Below, one piece after another: positions 37,656-47,252 of a DNA stretch of 64,000 nt (its first letter is position 1; the number at the start of each line of letters is the position of its first letter). Under the pieces are notes generated by a model. It saw only the letters and a program-made list of their open reading frames with translations. It had not been told where the DNA came from and did no database searches. The position numbers and the translations under genes were made by a program. The stretch is taken from contig CAWDZB010000012.1 in assembly GCA_963806685.1 (NCBI GenBank), positions 230,765-294,764 of the forward strand, written 5' to 3'. The DNA is from DDH964 sp963806685 (lineage in GTDB: Bacteria > Desulfobacterota > Desulfuromonadia > Desulfuromonadales > DDH964).

Positions 37656-39341
37656 TCAGATAAAACCTTTGTCGATCGGCCGGACTTCAGCGACCCGGGC
37701 CCCGAAAATCTCCTCGACGGCCTTGACCAGGGGATGGCCCATGGCATCCTCACGCAACCGTCGTTTGCGGTCCGATTCCCGGGCCTGCCGCTCGGCAGCC
37801 AGCGACGGCGGCGCCTGGCCGCTGCCAGCCTCCACCGCCGTCACCCTGAGCTTCACCTCGGCACCGAAGTACTCGACGGCCAGCTGGGTCAGGGCCTCCA
37901 GGTAGTCCCGGTCCTCCAGCTGGCCGAGGGCGAAGGAGCCCTTCGGCAGGCCGATATTAAGCAGGGGGAGTTCAATGGCGAGGGGGCTGGCCTGTTCCAG
38001 GATCGAGGCGATGACTGGCCGGCGCCGGGCCTTGACGAATTCGACCAGCCCCGGCCAGCTCCGCTCCCCGCGGGGTTCAGCGGCCGGGGCCGCGGGCTTT
38101 TTTCCCGCAGCATCCTCCATGGCGACCGCCTCCCGCTGCGGTGGGGGGGCCGCCGGCGGGGGCACAGGGGGGGCCGGCGCCGGCAGGGGACTACCCGCCA
38201 GGCGCCGCTCCAGCTCTTCGAGCTTGCGTACCAGGGTGGCGACATCCCGGGTCGGGGTCAGGTTGGCCAGTCGCACCAGGGACATCTCCAAGGCCAGCCG
38301 CGGGAATCCGGACCCGGGCAGTTCCGCCTCGGTACGCAGCAGCAGCGTCAGGGCCCGCTGGTGGTCCTCCAGGCTGCCGAGCTGGGCCAGCTCGCGCAGC
38401 TCGTGCAGCTCGTCAGCGGTGACATCCAGCATTTCCTCCGGTTCCTCAACCACCTTCACCAGCACCAGAGCCCGGTAGAGTTCGACCAGCTCCTGGCAGA
38501 ATTGCCGAAACGAATAACCCTGGTTGTCGACCCGCCGCACCACGTCCAGAACCTGGCGGCTGTCCCGCCGCAAGGCTCCTTCCACTGCGTCAAGCAGCAG
38601 TCGCCGGTCGACCAGGCCGAGCAGTCCCTGAACATCGTCGTCGGCCACCCGCTCGCCACAGAAGGCGATCACCTGGTCGAGGGTCGAAAGGGCATCGCGC
38701 ATGCTCCCCTCCCCACGCCGGGCCACCAGGCCGAGGGCCCGATCAGAAATCTCGATCTGCTCGGCGGTGACGATCTCCCGCAACCGGGCCGCCACCCGCG
38801 GCAGGGGAATCTTGCGAAAATCGAAGCGCTGGCAGCGGGAGAGGATGGTGACCGGGATCTTGTGCGGCTCGGTGGTGGCGAAGATGAACTTGGCGTGGGC
38901 GGGCGGCTCTTCCAGAGTCTTCAACAGGGCGTTGAAAGCATTGATGGAGAGCATGTGGACTTCGTCGATGATGAAGATCTTGAACCGGGACCGGGAAGGC
39001 AGGTAGCGGATATTGTCGCGCAGCTCGCGCACGTCGTCGACGCCGGTATTGGAGGCGCCGTCGATTTCGAACACATCGATTCCCTGGCCAGCGCTGATCT
39101 CCTTGCAGCTCGCGCAGACGTTGCAGGGGGTAGCGGACAGCCCCTCTTCGCAGTTCAGGGCCTTGGCAAGAATTCGTGCCGCGGAGGTCTTGCCGACGCC
39201 GCGGGCGCCGGTAAAGAGGAAGGCGTGATGGACCCGACCGCTGCGTATGGCATTGCCCAGCGTCCGGCTGACGTGGTCCTGGCCGATCAGGTCATCAAAG
39301 GTCTGCGGGCGCCACTTGCGGGCCAGTACCAGGTACGACAT
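37656..39341 (-). CDS. dnaX: DNA polymerase III subunits gamma/tau
   Basis: 561 aa from the ATG at 39341, where the family's usual MSYLVLARKWRPQTFDDLIG begins; the open frame extends 75 bases upstream. Walker A GARGVGKTSAARILAKALNC, zinc site CNVCASC, Walker B FIIDEVHML, sensor 1 FATTEPHKIP and arginine-finger region SRCQRFDF are all present. Domain III follows, then a proline/alanine-rich linker (about 400-440) and a tau-specific C-terminal domain with GHPLVKAVEEIFGARVAEV. It loads the beta clamp and links the replicase to DnaB. I saw no obvious A6G-type slippery heptamer for making a separate gamma. Confidence 0.96.
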   Translation of the reverse strand: MSYLVLARKWRPQTFDDLIGQDHVSRTLGNAIRSGRVHHAFLFTGARGVGKTSAARILAKALNCEEGLSATPCNVCASCKEISAGQGIDVFEIDGASNTGVDDVRELRDNIRYLPSRSRFKIFIIDEVHMLSINAFNALLKTLEEPPAHAKFIFATTEPHKIPVTILSRCQRFDFRKIPLPRVAARLREIVTAEQIEISDRALGLVARRGEGSMRDALSTLDQVIAFCGERVADDDVQGLLGLVDRRLLLDAVEGALRRDSRQVLDVVRRVDNQGYSFRQFCQELVELYRALVLVKVVEEPEEMLDVTADELHELRELAQLGSLEDHQRALTLLLRTEAELPGSGFPRLALEMSLVRLANLTPTRDVATLVRKLEELERRLAGSPLPAPAPPVPPPAAPPPQREAVAMEDAAGKKPAAPAAEPRGERSWPGLVEFVKARRRPVIASILEQASPLAIELPLLNIGLPKGSFALGQLEDRDYLEALTQLAVEYFGAEVKLRVTAVEAGSGQAPPSLAAERQARESDRKRRLREDAMGHPLVKAVEEIFGARVAEVRPIDKGFI

Positions 39342-39401
39342 GCAAGGAGTCTCCGTGGTAGGTGGGGGTGCCGGGCGGCAAAAAAACAATTGCCGGCACA
39401 A

Positions 39402-39507
39402 GTGACAGCCAGGCACCCCCGCGGCACACGGCTGAGGCCATTACCGCTGCTCCCTTCCGGGCCTGACGGGGTTCACGACCGTCCGTTGCGCGGGACCCGG
39501 CTGTCAC
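39402..39507 (-). ncRNA. ffs: Signal recognition particle RNA, small bacterial type
   Basis: On the minus strand the domain IV core GTCAGGCCCGGAAGGGAGCA matches the SRP RNA tetraloop (GGAA) and asymmetric loop bound by Ffh. The ends GTGACAGCC and GGCTGTCAC pair over nine bases, closing a hairpin of about 106 nt. A T-rich run (39382-39391) after the 3' end could terminate it. It lies just upstream of dnaX, as in many bacteria. Confidence 0.95.
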
Positions 39508-39546
39508 TTCTGTCGGCAATCAAAGCCGTACTGGGGGAATCGAAAC

Positions 39547-39634
<88 letters not shown>

Positions 39635-39801
39635 GCAGGTTGGGTAGGATACATCAGGGGGTGGGGCCTGTAAAGATTTTTCTGGCCCGGCAAAGCGCCG
39701 TTTTTCTACCGAAATTCCCCGGCATTGTCAAGCCCGAACCGGCAGGTCGGACGCCAGGAAGAAAAACCAAGGGCCCGCTTGATGCGGGCCCTTGGCACAA
39801 C

Positions 39802-39889
39802 TGGCGGAGGGGGTGGGATTCGAACCCACGGTACCTTGCGGTACAACAGATTTCGAGTCTGTCACCTTCGACCTCTCGGACACCCCTCC
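39802..39889 (-). tRNA. tRNA-Ser (anticodon CGA)
   Basis: 88 nt including CCA. Acceptor GGAGGGG / CCCCTCC; anticodon arm CAGACT-CGA-AATCTG; long variable arm with GTACCGCAAGGTAC; T arm GTGGGTTCGAATCCCAC. Its variable arm is almost the same as in the neighbouring GGA tRNA. Confidence 0.97.
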
Positions 39890-39953
39890 GCAAGGGGTTA
39901 CTGTTTTTCGGGCGCTATCCTAACCTAACCCGGGGCCGCTTGCCAAGCAGCTT

Positions 39954-40442
39954 TTACTCTCCACCAGTGTCCGGACACCGGTCGGCCTTTTTCTTCATCC
40001 GCAACTCCTGGAAAAAACCACTGAGCAGCGTGCTGCACGCTTCGGCCAGCACCCCTTCGGTTACCGCAACCCGGTGGTTGAACCGCTCATCCCGGGAAAA
40101 ATCATAGATGGAGCCGGCGGCACCGACCCGCGGGTCCCGGCAGCCGTAGACCAGGCGCGGGATGCGGGCCAGAATGATGGCCCCCATGCACATCACGCAG
40201 GGCTCCAGGGTCACGTAGAGGGTGCAATCAAGCAGTCGCCAGTGGCCGGTGCGGGCCGCCGCCTCGCGAATGGCGAGCATCTCGGCGTGGGTAGTCGGGT
40301 CGTTGCTGGTTTCGCGCAGGTTGTGTCCCCGGCCGACGACCACCCCGTCCTTGACGACCACCGCGCCGATCGGTACCTCGCCGAGTTCGGCAGCGATGGC
40401 GGCCTCGGCCAGGGCTTGCTCCATGAACCGGGAATCGGACAA
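39954..40442 (-). CDS. tadA: tRNA-specific adenosine deaminase TadA
   Basis: 162 aa from a TTG at 40442; an ATG at 40424 would cut six residues. The product has the expected start (MSDSRFMEQALAEA) only with TTG. Zinc-cytidine-deaminase signature: HAEMLAIREAA (His ligand and catalytic Glu) and LEPCVMCMGAI (PCxxC). The typical ending is DERFNHRVAVTEGVLAEAC and LRMKKK. It converts A34 to inosine in tRNA-Arg(ACG), allowing CGU, CGC and CGA decoding. The gene for that tRNA lies about 130 bases upstream on the same strand. No RBS is visible. Confidence 0.95.
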   Translation of the reverse strand: MSDSRFMEQALAEAAIAAELGEVPIGAVVVKDGVVVGRGHNLRETSNDPTTHAEMLAIREAAARTGHWRLLDCTLYVTLEPCVMCMGAIILARIPRLVYGCRDPRVGAAGSIYDFSRDERFNHRVAVTEGVLAEACSTLLSGFFQELRMKKKADRCPDTGGE

Positions 40443-40570
40443 TGACTCGGATCATCGGCGTAGGGCTTCCTGCTTCGCCCATGCCTGCCTGGTCTTTTTC
40501 GCGGCTGTTGCCGGCCGAGGCAGTGACGGAAACGCCCCAGCACCGAAGGGCGCTGGGGCGTGAATGTTAG

Positions 40571-40647
<77 letters not shown>

Positions 40648-40687
40648 GCATGGGAAGGGAATCTTATCGCGCAATATCCCCCGGTTG

Positions 40688-41176
40688 TCAACCTTTTTTT
40701 GTCGCGGCCGGCACGAAGTCGACCAGGGTGAAGCTGTAACGGGGGTGCTGAAACGCATGGGTTGCGGGGTAGAGACTGAACAGCCAGCCCCGATAGAGTT
40801 CCTTGCCGTCTTCGCTGATGACGATCTGTGCGGCGGGATTCTTGGTGGCGTTGGAGGCGGAGGTCAGGGTCGTGCCGTCCATGATAAAGGCGGGCAGGAA
40901 GGTATTGACCTTGACCCGCAGCGTGCTGTCATCGACCGCAAAGGAATCGCCGATTTCGACGGTGTAAACCACCTGTTTCCTGGTTTCCTTGTCGAGAACG
41001 GCGATTTTGACCGCCTTCCACTTTCCCTGGACCGTATCAGGAATGACGATCCGCTTGGTTTTTTTCACTATGGCCGGTTTGGCCGGCGGCGGCTGCTCCT
41101 GTTGCTGGTTGCAGCCGGCGGCGCCAAGCAGCAGGCCCAACAGAACCAGGGCCAGAAGACGTGCAAGTCCGGGCAT
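40688..41176 (-). CDS. DUF2155-like lipoprotein
   Basis: 162 aa. A lipoprotein signal peptide is clear: hydrophobic core then lipobox LGAAGC with the cysteine near residue 22, followed by a Gln/Pro-rich linker. The remaining domain (about 45-160) has VDDSTLRVKVNTFLPAF, ELYRGWLFSLYP and HPRYSFTLVDFVP, which resembles the DUF2155 domain ending. It is probably anchored in a membrane facing the periplasm, and its function is unknown. It lies between tRNA genes on the same strand, so it may be transcribed with them or from its own promoter in the 65 bases before it. Confidence 0.72.
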   Translation of the reverse strand: MPGLARLLALVLLGLLLGAAGCNQQQEQPPPAKPAIVKKTKRIVIPDTVQGKWKAVKIAVLDKETRKQVVYTVEIGDSFAVDDSTLRVKVNTFLPAFIMDGTTLTSASNATKNPAAQIVISEDGKELYRGWLFSLYPATHAFQHPRYSFTLVDFVPAATKKG

Positions 41177-41239
41177 GAAGAGTTCTTCCTTGCGAAAGGG
41201 ATCGTAAGCCCCCCCAACGAACTACCCCCGCCCAAAATA

Positions 41240-41335
<96 letters not shown>

Positions 41336-41405
41336 GTATACCTACAGTCAAATTGTCGTGTTGCTATTCCTGCCGCCCGGCCACCCCGAATGGAGTGTTG
41401 GAAGC

Positions 41406-41491
41406 TGGCGGAGGAGGTAGGATTCGAACCCACGGATCTTTCGATCAACGGTTTTCAAGACCGCCGCCTTAAACCACTCGGCCACTCCTCC
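41406..41491 (-). tRNA. tRNA-Ser (anticodon TGA)
   Basis: 86 nt including CCA. Acceptor GGAGGAG / CTCCTCC; anticodon stem GCGGT / ACCGT around CT-TGA-AA; variable arm GATCGAAAGATC; T arm GTGGGTTCGAATCCTAC. It begins 13 bases after the serS stop on the same strand. Confidence 0.97.
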
Positions 41492-41503
41492 GCGGCAACC
41501 TTC

Positions 41504-42778
41504 CTAGCCGGTAATCCGTTCCAGCCCGCCCATGTAGGGCTGCAAGGCCGCTGGGACCAGCACCGACCCGTCGGCCTGCTGGTAATTCTCCAGAATCGCC
41601 ACCAGGGTCCGGCCGACGGCCAGGCCGGAACCGTTGAGGGTGTGAACGAACTCGGGGCGGCTCCCCTCTCCGCGGCGGAAGCGGATCGCGGCCCGCCGTG
41701 CCTGGAAGTCCCGAAAGTTGGAGCAGGAGCTGATCTCCCGGTAGGTGTCCTGGGCCGGTAGCCAGACCTCGATGTCGAAGGTCCGGGCGGCGGAGAAACC
41801 GAGGTCGCCGGTGCAGAGATCGACCACCCGGTAGGGGAGTTCCAGCGCCTGCAGCACCGCTTCGGCGTCGGCGAGCAGCTTCTGCAGCTCGGCGTCGGAC
41901 TCCTCGGGGCGAACGAACTTGACCAGCTCGACCTTGTTGAATTGGTGTTGACGGATCAGGCCGCGGGTATCCTTGCCGTAGGAGCCGGCCTCCTTGCGGA
42001 AGCAAGGAGTGTAGGCGGTATAGCTGATCGGCAGCTGCGCCTCGGACAGAATCTCACCGCGATGAATGTTGGTCACCGGGACCTCGGCGGTGGGAATCAG
42101 AAAATAGTCCGGACCCTCGATATGGAAAAGATCGTCCTCGAACTTGGGGAGTTGTCCCGTCCCCGTCATGGACTCCCTGTTTACCATAAAGGGCGGCAAT
42201 ATTTCAATATATTTATCCCCCGCGGTATGCAGGTCGAGCATGAAGTTGATCAGCGCCCGCTCCAGCCGTGCCCCGGCGCCGCGCCCCAGGGAAAACCGCG
42301 CTCCGGTGAGCTTGCCGGCCCGCTCGAAGTCGAGGATTTCCAGCCTTTCGCCGATGTCCCAGTGAGCCTGGGGCGGGAAATCGAACGATGGTGGCGTCCC
42401 CCAGCGTTTGACTTCGCGGTTCCCGGATTCATCACTGCCGAGGGGCGCTTCCTCATGGGGAAAGTTGGGGAGGGTCAGCAGCAGCTCGTCCAGCTGCCCT
42501 TCGACCCCTTTGAGCTCGTCGTCCAGCTCCTTGATCCGCGTCGAGACCTCTTTCATCCGCACGATCTCGCCCTGCACCTGGCTCTTGTCCCGGGTCTGGC
42601 CGATCAGCTGGGAGACCCGGTTCTTTTCCGCCTTGAGGGTCTCGGACTCGCCGAGCAGCTCCCGCCGCCGGCCGTCGAGACCGCGAAAGGCAGAAAGATC
42701 GAGGGCGCCGCCGCGGGTCGCCAGGCGGCGCTCGGCGTCATCCAGGTTTTCGCGCAAGTATTTGGGATCGTGCATGGC
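41504..42778 (-). CDS. serS: Seryl-tRNA synthetase
   Basis: 424 aa from the ATG at 42778 (CGGAGCC upstream; the family start MHDPKYLREN). The N-terminal coiled-coil arm (about 30-105) recognises the long variable arm of tRNA-Ser. Class II motif 2 is PCFRKEAGSYGKDTRGLIRQ then HQFNKVELVKF; motif 3 is GSGLAVGRTLVAILENYQ. The TAEVPVTN loop binds serine. The length matches the family. The gene is embedded among serine tRNA genes, with the TGA isoacceptor immediately downstream. No abnormal features. Confidence 0.97.
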   Translation of the reverse strand, partial: AMHDPKYLRENLDDAERRLATRGGALDLSAFRGLDGRRRELLGESETLKAEKNRVSQLIGQTRDKSQVQGEIVRMKEVSTRIKELDDELKGVEGQLDELLLTLPNFPHEEAPLGSDESGNREVKRWGTPPSFDFPPQAHWDIGERLEILDFERAGKLTGARFSLGRGAGARLERALINFMLDLHTAGDKYIEILPPFMVNRESMTGTGQLPKFEDDLFHIEGPDYFLIPTAEVPVTNIHRGEILSEAQLPISYTAYTPCFRKEAGSYGKDTRGLIRQHQFNKVELVKFVRPEESDAELQKLLADAEAVLQALELPYRVVDLCTGDLGFSAARTFDIEVWLPAQDTYREISSCSNFRDFQARRAAIRFRRGEGSRPEFVHTLNGSGLAVGRTLVAILENYQQADGSVLVPAALQPYMGGLERITG

Positions 42779-42902
42779 CCGGCTCCGAGTAAAGGGCGGC
42801 AGGTCAGCCCCTCGACATCTGGCAAAGGTGGACTTATTACCACTTATCGAGCCCTGCGTCAAGCATCCCCTGCCCGCCTCTTAGCCCGGGAGTCGCCACG
42901 CT

Positions 42903-43484
42903 TCACTCCTCCCGCTTCTTCCCCGTCACCCACCATTCGCTGTCGTCGTCGAACCACCAGCGGGTCGAATCGGTCATCCAGATGGTCTCGGCCAGATGCC
43001 GCGCCAGGTCGGTCCGCAGCCTGCGCACGGAAAAGGGATACCATTCGTCAGCGTACTGGTTGCCCAGGTCCTTGTATTCCTTGAGCGCGAGGATCATTTC
43101 CAGCTGGTCGGCATCGTGGGCCAACTGCGCCTCGCGGCTCTCGCCGGCGCCGAATTCCTCCAGGGTCTGCCGGTATTCGTCACCGAAGGGAAGGGTCCGC
43201 GCCAGGTCCTCGACGGCCCGCCGCTCGTCGGCCTGCACGTACTTTTTGGCGACATAGTTGAGGTCGCCGATGCGCGCCTCCGGAACGTCGTGAAAGAGGC
43301 AGAGCTGCATCACCCGGCCGGCATCGACGTGGCCGTCCATGCGCGCCAGGGTGTAGCCGATGATGGCGGTGCGGAAGGAGTGTTCGGCCACCGACTGGGC
43401 GCCGGAACCGAGAAACTGGAAACCGGTTCGTGGGGTGCGTTTGAGCATACCCACTTCAAAAAAGAAATTGGCCAGATTTTTCAT
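42903..43484 (-). CDS. HD-domain hydrolase (YfbR/HDDC2-type 5'-nucleotidase)
   Basis: 193 aa. HD-superfamily metal ligands are visible: VAEHSFRTAIIGY (first His), LFHDVPEARIGD (HD pair, about residues 66-67) and HDADQLEMIL (last Asp). The YfbR/HDDC2 group hydrolyses deoxyribonucleoside 5'-monophosphates. The Trp-rich tail TRWWFDDDSEWWVTGKKREE is unusual but may be typical of a subfamily. It lies upstream of serS on the same strand, separated by about 125 bases. Substrate not determinable from sequence. Confidence 0.85.
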   Translation of the reverse strand: MKNLANFFFEVGMLKRTPRTGFQFLGSGAQSVAEHSFRTAIIGYTLARMDGHVDAGRVMQLCLFHDVPEARIGDLNYVAKKYVQADERRAVEDLARTLPFGDEYRQTLEEFGAGESREAQLAHDADQLEMILALKEYKDLGNQYADEWYPFSVRRLRTDLARHLAETIWMTDSTRWWFDDDSEWWVTGKKREE

Positions 43485-43537
43485 GGAATTCTCCCCGTTG
43501 CAGGATGGTCCGGTGCCGGACCCGGCACTGCACTATA

Positions 43538-44410
43538 CTACCCCAGGCGGACGAGGAAAACCCCGCAGACGATCAGACCGGCGGCAAACAAGCGGATGCG
43601 ACCGAAACGCTCACCGAGGAGCAGGATGCCGAGCAGCACCCCAAAGAGGAGACTGACCTGGCGCACCGGCACGGCGTAGCTCATCGGGGCCAGCCGAAGG
43701 CCGTAACGGAAGCTGAGAAAGGAACTCATCAACACCGGCCCGGAGACCAGGATCAGCGGCCGGCTACGCCGCCACTCCTCGATCACCCGGCCGCGGTAGC
43801 GAGGGCGCAGCAGGTTGGCGGACATCAGCAGGAACATCCAGGCCACCAGCAGATAGGTGAAGTAGAGGGGGGAAAAGTCCATCACCCCGGTCTTGTCGAT
43901 GACCGCCCCCACCGAATAGACGAATCCGGCAAACAGGGCCGCCTGGACCGCGGGTTGGCGGAGGTTGCGCAGCGGGCGCAACGCCTCGTCCAGGGAGAGT
44001 CGCTGCAGCTGAACGCACCAGGCACCGGCGACGATCAGCAATATCCCCATCACTCCCACTGGAGTCAGGTGCTCGCCGAGGAGCAACATGCCCCAGAGCG
44101 GCACATAGAGGATCGAGGTCTGGGCCAACGGGTAGGTGAGTGAAAGATCGCCGCTGCGGTAAGCGCGGCCGGTGAAGAGGTGGTAGGCGACGAAGCAGGC
44201 CCCGCCGCCAGCCGCCAGCAGCAGGATGCGCCGGTCCGGCAGCGGCACCGGCCCGGGAAAGGCCGGCAGCAGCAGAGTGAACAGGCTTCCCGAGGCGAGG
44301 AACATCCACCAGATAAAGACGGTCTTGTCGCCGCTGCGCTTGACCAGCAGGTTCCAGAGGGCATGCATCAGCGCCGAGAAGACTATCAAGGACAGGGCCA
44401 GGGTGCTCAT
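43538..44410 (-). CDS. EamA/DMT-superfamily transporter
   Basis: 290 aa, almost entirely hydrophobic with about ten transmembrane helices in two EamA repeats (residues about 5-135 and 150-285). Marks include FSALMHALWNLLVKRSGDK at the N-terminus, SLTYPLAQTSILYVPLWGML closing the first repeat, and YAVPVRQVSLLFGVLLGIL plus LGERFG in the second. It is an inner-membrane drug/metabolite exporter or uptake protein of unknown substrate. It is divergent from fumC and precedes the HD hydrolase gene with a gap of about 50 bases, so the two may share a transcript. Confidence 0.88.
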   Translation of the reverse strand: MSTLALSLIVFSALMHALWNLLVKRSGDKTVFIWWMFLASGSLFTLLLPAFPGPVPLPDRRILLLAAGGGACFVAYHLFTGRAYRSGDLSLTYPLAQTSILYVPLWGMLLLGEHLTPVGVMGILLIVAGAWCVQLQRLSLDEALRPLRNLRQPAVQAALFAGFVYSVGAVIDKTGVMDFSPLYFTYLLVAWMFLLMSANLLRPRYRGRVIEEWRRSRPLILVSGPVLMSSFLSFRYGLRLAPMSYAVPVRQVSLLFGVLLGILLLGERFGRIRLFAAGLIVCGVFLVRLG

Positions 44411-44590
44411 GCCCGGCAGTCTAAACTAGGGCCAGGAAATTAGCGACGATAAAATCTTATCCCGATAATTTTTACTGCAACTAAACCTGCGGAGCCGCGG
44501 CAATTGACAGAAGGGGGGCAGTTGCTATCCTTCCTAGCACCTGCCTGGCAGCCAAAACCAGCGGGATTATCACTCCAAAGGAGCAACAGC

Positions 44591-45997
44591 ATGGCCGATA
44601 CTCGCACCGAACGTGATTCCATGGGAGAGATGAAGGTCCCCGTCACGGCACTGTATGGCGCCCAGACCGCCCGGGCGGTAGAGAACTTCCCGGTCTCCGG
44701 CCTGCGCTTCCCCCGCCCCTTCCTGCGCGCCCTGGGGATGATCAAGGAACGCTCCGCCCGGGTCAACCTGGAGCTGGGACTGCTCGATAAGGAAACGGCG
44801 ATGGCGATCATGGAAGCCGCCGAGGAGGTCATCGAGGGGCGCCTCGACGATCATTTCGTGGTCGACATCTTCCAGACCGGCTCCGGGACCAGCACCAACA
44901 TGAACGCCAACGAAGTGATCGCCAACCGCGCCGCCCAGCTCCTCGGCGAGCCCCCCGGCCAGAAACGGATCCATCCCAACGACCATGTCAACCTCGGCCA
45001 ATCGAGCAACGACGTCATCCCCACCGCACTGCACCTGGCCGCGGCGGTGGAAATCCGCCGGACCCTGATCCCTGCCCTGTTCAAACTGCAGGAAACCCTC
45101 GGCGGCAAGGCCGCCGCCTTTGACGACATCGTCACCATCGGCCGCACCCACTTGCAGGATGCGGTACCGGTACGTCTCGGCCAGATCTTCTCCGGCTATG
45201 CCCGCCAGGTCGCCCTCGCCAGCCGCCGCCTGGAGAACGCCCAGGAGGGGCTGCTGGAGCTTCCGCTGGGCGGCACCGCCCTCGGCACCGGCATCAACAC
45301 CCATCCCGAATTCGCGGCCCGGGTGATCACCGGACTGACCGAGGTCACCGGCCTCTCCTTTCGCGAAGCGGTCAACCATTTCGAGGCGCAGGGCGCCCGC
45401 GATGCTGCGGTAGCAGTCAGCGGGGCACTGCGGGGGACGGCGGTGGCACTGTTCAAGATCGCCAACGACATCCGCTTTCTGGCCAGCGGACCGCGCTGCG
45501 GTCTGGGAGAACTGGTGCTGCCGGCGGTCCAGCCGGGGAGCTCGATCATGCCTGGCAAGGTCAACCCGGTGATGGCCGAGAGCCTGATCCAGGTCTGCGC
45601 CCAGGTCGTCGGCAACGACGCCGCGATCGGTCTCTCCGGCCTCTCCGGCAACTTCGAACTGAACGTGATGATGCCGGTCATGACCCACAACCTGCTGCAG
45701 TCGATCGCCCTGCTGGAGCGGGCCGTCACCCTCTTCGCCGAACGCTGCGTCGAAGGGTTGAAGGCGGACCGTAAACATTGCGAAGCCCTCATCGAACGCA
45801 GTCTGGCGATGGTCACCGCCCTGGCCCCGGTCATCGGCTACGACCGCGCCGCGGAACTGGCCAAGCGGGCTCACGAGCAGGGCAAAACCATCCGCGAAGC
45901 GGTCCTGGCGGCCGGCGACCTCGACGAGAACCAGCTCGCCGGGCTCCTCGACCCGCGGCCGATGACCGAGCCCGGCCTGCCGGGGAAGACCCGCTAA
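44591..45997 (+). CDS. fumC: Class II fumarate hydratase
   Basis: 468 aa from the ATG at 44591 (AAAGGAG eight bases upstream); the open frame runs further back without support. It reversibly hydrates fumarate to malate in the citric-acid cycle and needs no iron-sulfur cluster. Signatures: TGSGTSTNMNANEVIANRA, HLQDAVPVRLGQIFSGYARQ and the superfamily loop PGSSIMPGKVNPVMAES around residue 318, with the catalytic Ser. A terminator follows 28 bases after the stop. It is transcribed alone and divergently from the DMT transporter. Confidence 0.96.
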   Translation: MADTRTERDSMGEMKVPVTALYGAQTARAVENFPVSGLRFPRPFLRALGMIKERSARVNLELGLLDKETAMAIMEAAEEVIEGRLDDHFVVDIFQTGSGTSTNMNANEVIANRAAQLLGEPPGQKRIHPNDHVNLGQSSNDVIPTALHLAAAVEIRRTLIPALFKLQETLGGKAAAFDDIVTIGRTHLQDAVPVRLGQIFSGYARQVALASRRLENAQEGLLELPLGGTALGTGINTHPEFAARVITGLTEVTGLSFREAVNHFEAQGARDAAVAVSGALRGTAVALFKIANDIRFLASGPRCGLGELVLPAVQPGSSIMPGKVNPVMAESLIQVCAQVVGNDAAIGLSGLSGNFELNVMMPVMTHNLLQSIALLERAVTLFAERCVEGLKADRKHCEALIERSLAMVTALAPVIGYDRAAELAKRAHEQGKTIREAVLAAGDLDENQLAGLLDPRPMTEPGLPGKTR

Positions 45998-46024
45998 ACA
46001 GCGCTCGGCCCGAGAAAAACGACA

Positions 46025-46056
46025 ACGGGGAAGGCCATGGCCTTCCCCGTTTCTTT
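46025..46056 (+). terminator. Intrinsic terminator of fumC
   Basis: ACGGGGAAGG-CCATGG-CCTTCCCCGT, a ten-pair stem (or longer through the palindromic loop), followed by TTTCTTTT. It also lies next to the convergent bacterioferritin gene end. Confidence 0.88.
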
Positions 46057-46076
46057 TCCAGGCTGTTGCAAAGCGC

Positions 46077-46544
46077 TCAGCCGATCTGCTCGCCCAGGTA
46101 GACTTGGATGCCCACCTGCCTGATCTGATCCTGCTGGGCCTCGATCCAGTCGATGTGCTCCTCTTCCTCCCTGAGAATCGCCTCGAGCAGCTCCTTGGTG
46201 CCGTTGTCGCCCAGCTCGGCGGCGATCCTGATCGATTCGTTATATTTCTGGACGGCGTCGTTTTCGGCCGCCCAGTCATGCTTGTGCATCTTTTCCACGC
46301 TGTCGCCGATGCTGAGCTTGCCCAGCTTGTTGACGACCGGTCTCCCCTCCAGGAACAGGATACGCTCGATCAACTTCTCGGCATGGCGCATTTCCTGGAT
46401 CGAGCGTTTCTTGATCTCCGCCTTCAACGGTTCGTAGCGCCAGTTCTCGCACATTTCGGCATGGAGAAAATACTGGTTGATAGCGGCCAGTTCCTCGGCC
46501 AGCCGGGCATTCAGTTGTTCGATGACCTTCTCGTTCCCCTTCAT
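46077..46544 (-). CDS. bfr: Bacterioferritin
   Basis: 155 aa. All ferroxidase ligands fall at the canonical numbers: Glu18, Glu51, His54, Glu94, Glu127 and His130. Met52 (in IQEMRHAEK) is the haem axial ligand, which distinguishes bacterioferritin from ferritin. Twenty-four subunits form an iron-storing shell with haem between dimers. It is alone on the minus strand, convergent with fumC. A candidate promoter and RBS (GGAGGAACGGATG region) lie upstream. No irregularity. Confidence 0.96.
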   Translation of the reverse strand: MKGNEKVIEQLNARLAEELAAINQYFLHAEMCENWRYEPLKAEIKKRSIQEMRHAEKLIERILFLEGRPVVNKLGKLSIGDSVEKMHKHDWAAENDAVQKYNESIRIAAELGDNGTKELLEAILREEEEHIDWIEAQQDQIRQVGIQVYLGEQIG

Positions 46545-46676
46545 CCGTTCCTCCCTGTGAAAGATGTCCCCGGCATCTTGCCTGCGGCGGGCCGGTCCTT
46601 AAGGAGTTACCAGACTTTCGGCAAAGGTCAATTCGTCCGACCACACCCCCGAATTATCGGGGAGCACGAACGAGGG

Positions 46677-46991
46677 TCAATCCCGCCGGTGGCCACACTT
46701 CCAGCAGGCACCGAACTGTCCTTCGAGTTTCTCGCCGCATTCGGGGCAGGTCCACGGCGGCTGCGTATCGGGGGGATGCAGCCACCCTTCAAGAAGCAGC
46801 CTGGCCCGCGGCAGGACCTCGTCGTCGATAATCCACAGCTCGGGGCGCAACTCCAGAAAAGGGATCTCCCCCATGGCGGCAAAAAGTTCCTCGTTGCGCA
46901 GCAGGCAGGCGACCCCCTCCTGCTCCAGGCGATCCTTGAGCAGGCCGGCAAGGGTACGTTCATGGGGAGCGAATGCGATCAATTTCAGCAT
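46677..46991 (-). CDS. DUF2007-like protein with C-terminal zinc ribbon
   Basis: 104 aa. The first 70 residues resemble the DUF2007 domain (LIAFAPHERTLAGLLKDRLE, ACLLRNEELFAAMGEIPFLE, LWIIDDEVLPRARLLLEGWL), a ferredoxin-like fold sometimes called a putative signal-transducing protein. The end is a rubredoxin-like zinc ribbon CPECGEKLEGQFGACWKCGH with two CxxC pairs. The function is unknown; such proteins are small and cytoplasmic. Start at the first Met; no clear neighbours in an operon. Confidence 0.8.
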   Translation of the reverse strand: MLKLIAFAPHERTLAGLLKDRLEQEGVACLLRNEELFAAMGEIPFLELRPELWIIDDEVLPRARLLLEGWLHPPDTQPPWTCPECGEKLEGQFGACWKCGHRRD

Positions 46992-47252
46992 AGCGTAGCG
47001 GCCGTCGGGGGTTAAGGTTTCCTCCCAGTATCCGCCAAAGGGCGGGGATACGCAACCGCTCCGATCCTAGCGCAAGTGTTGTCTCTGCCCTGCCGATTAC
47101 CAGGCAGGAAGTAGGGAAGACCCAAAATAGCTTGGAAACTCGACCGGTTGAAGCGCCCTTGGAACATTGACAGAGGGGAGAAGCAGGTTATTGTGAAAGT
47201 AGATTGAAAATATCGGTAATAGCTCATCAACCCGCAGTCAATGGAGGTCGCC

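Noticed and set aside
44570..46279. 569-codon minus-strand frame opposite fumC and part of bfr
   Set aside because: Overlaps two genes with exact catalytic residues; composition is typical of an antisense shadow.
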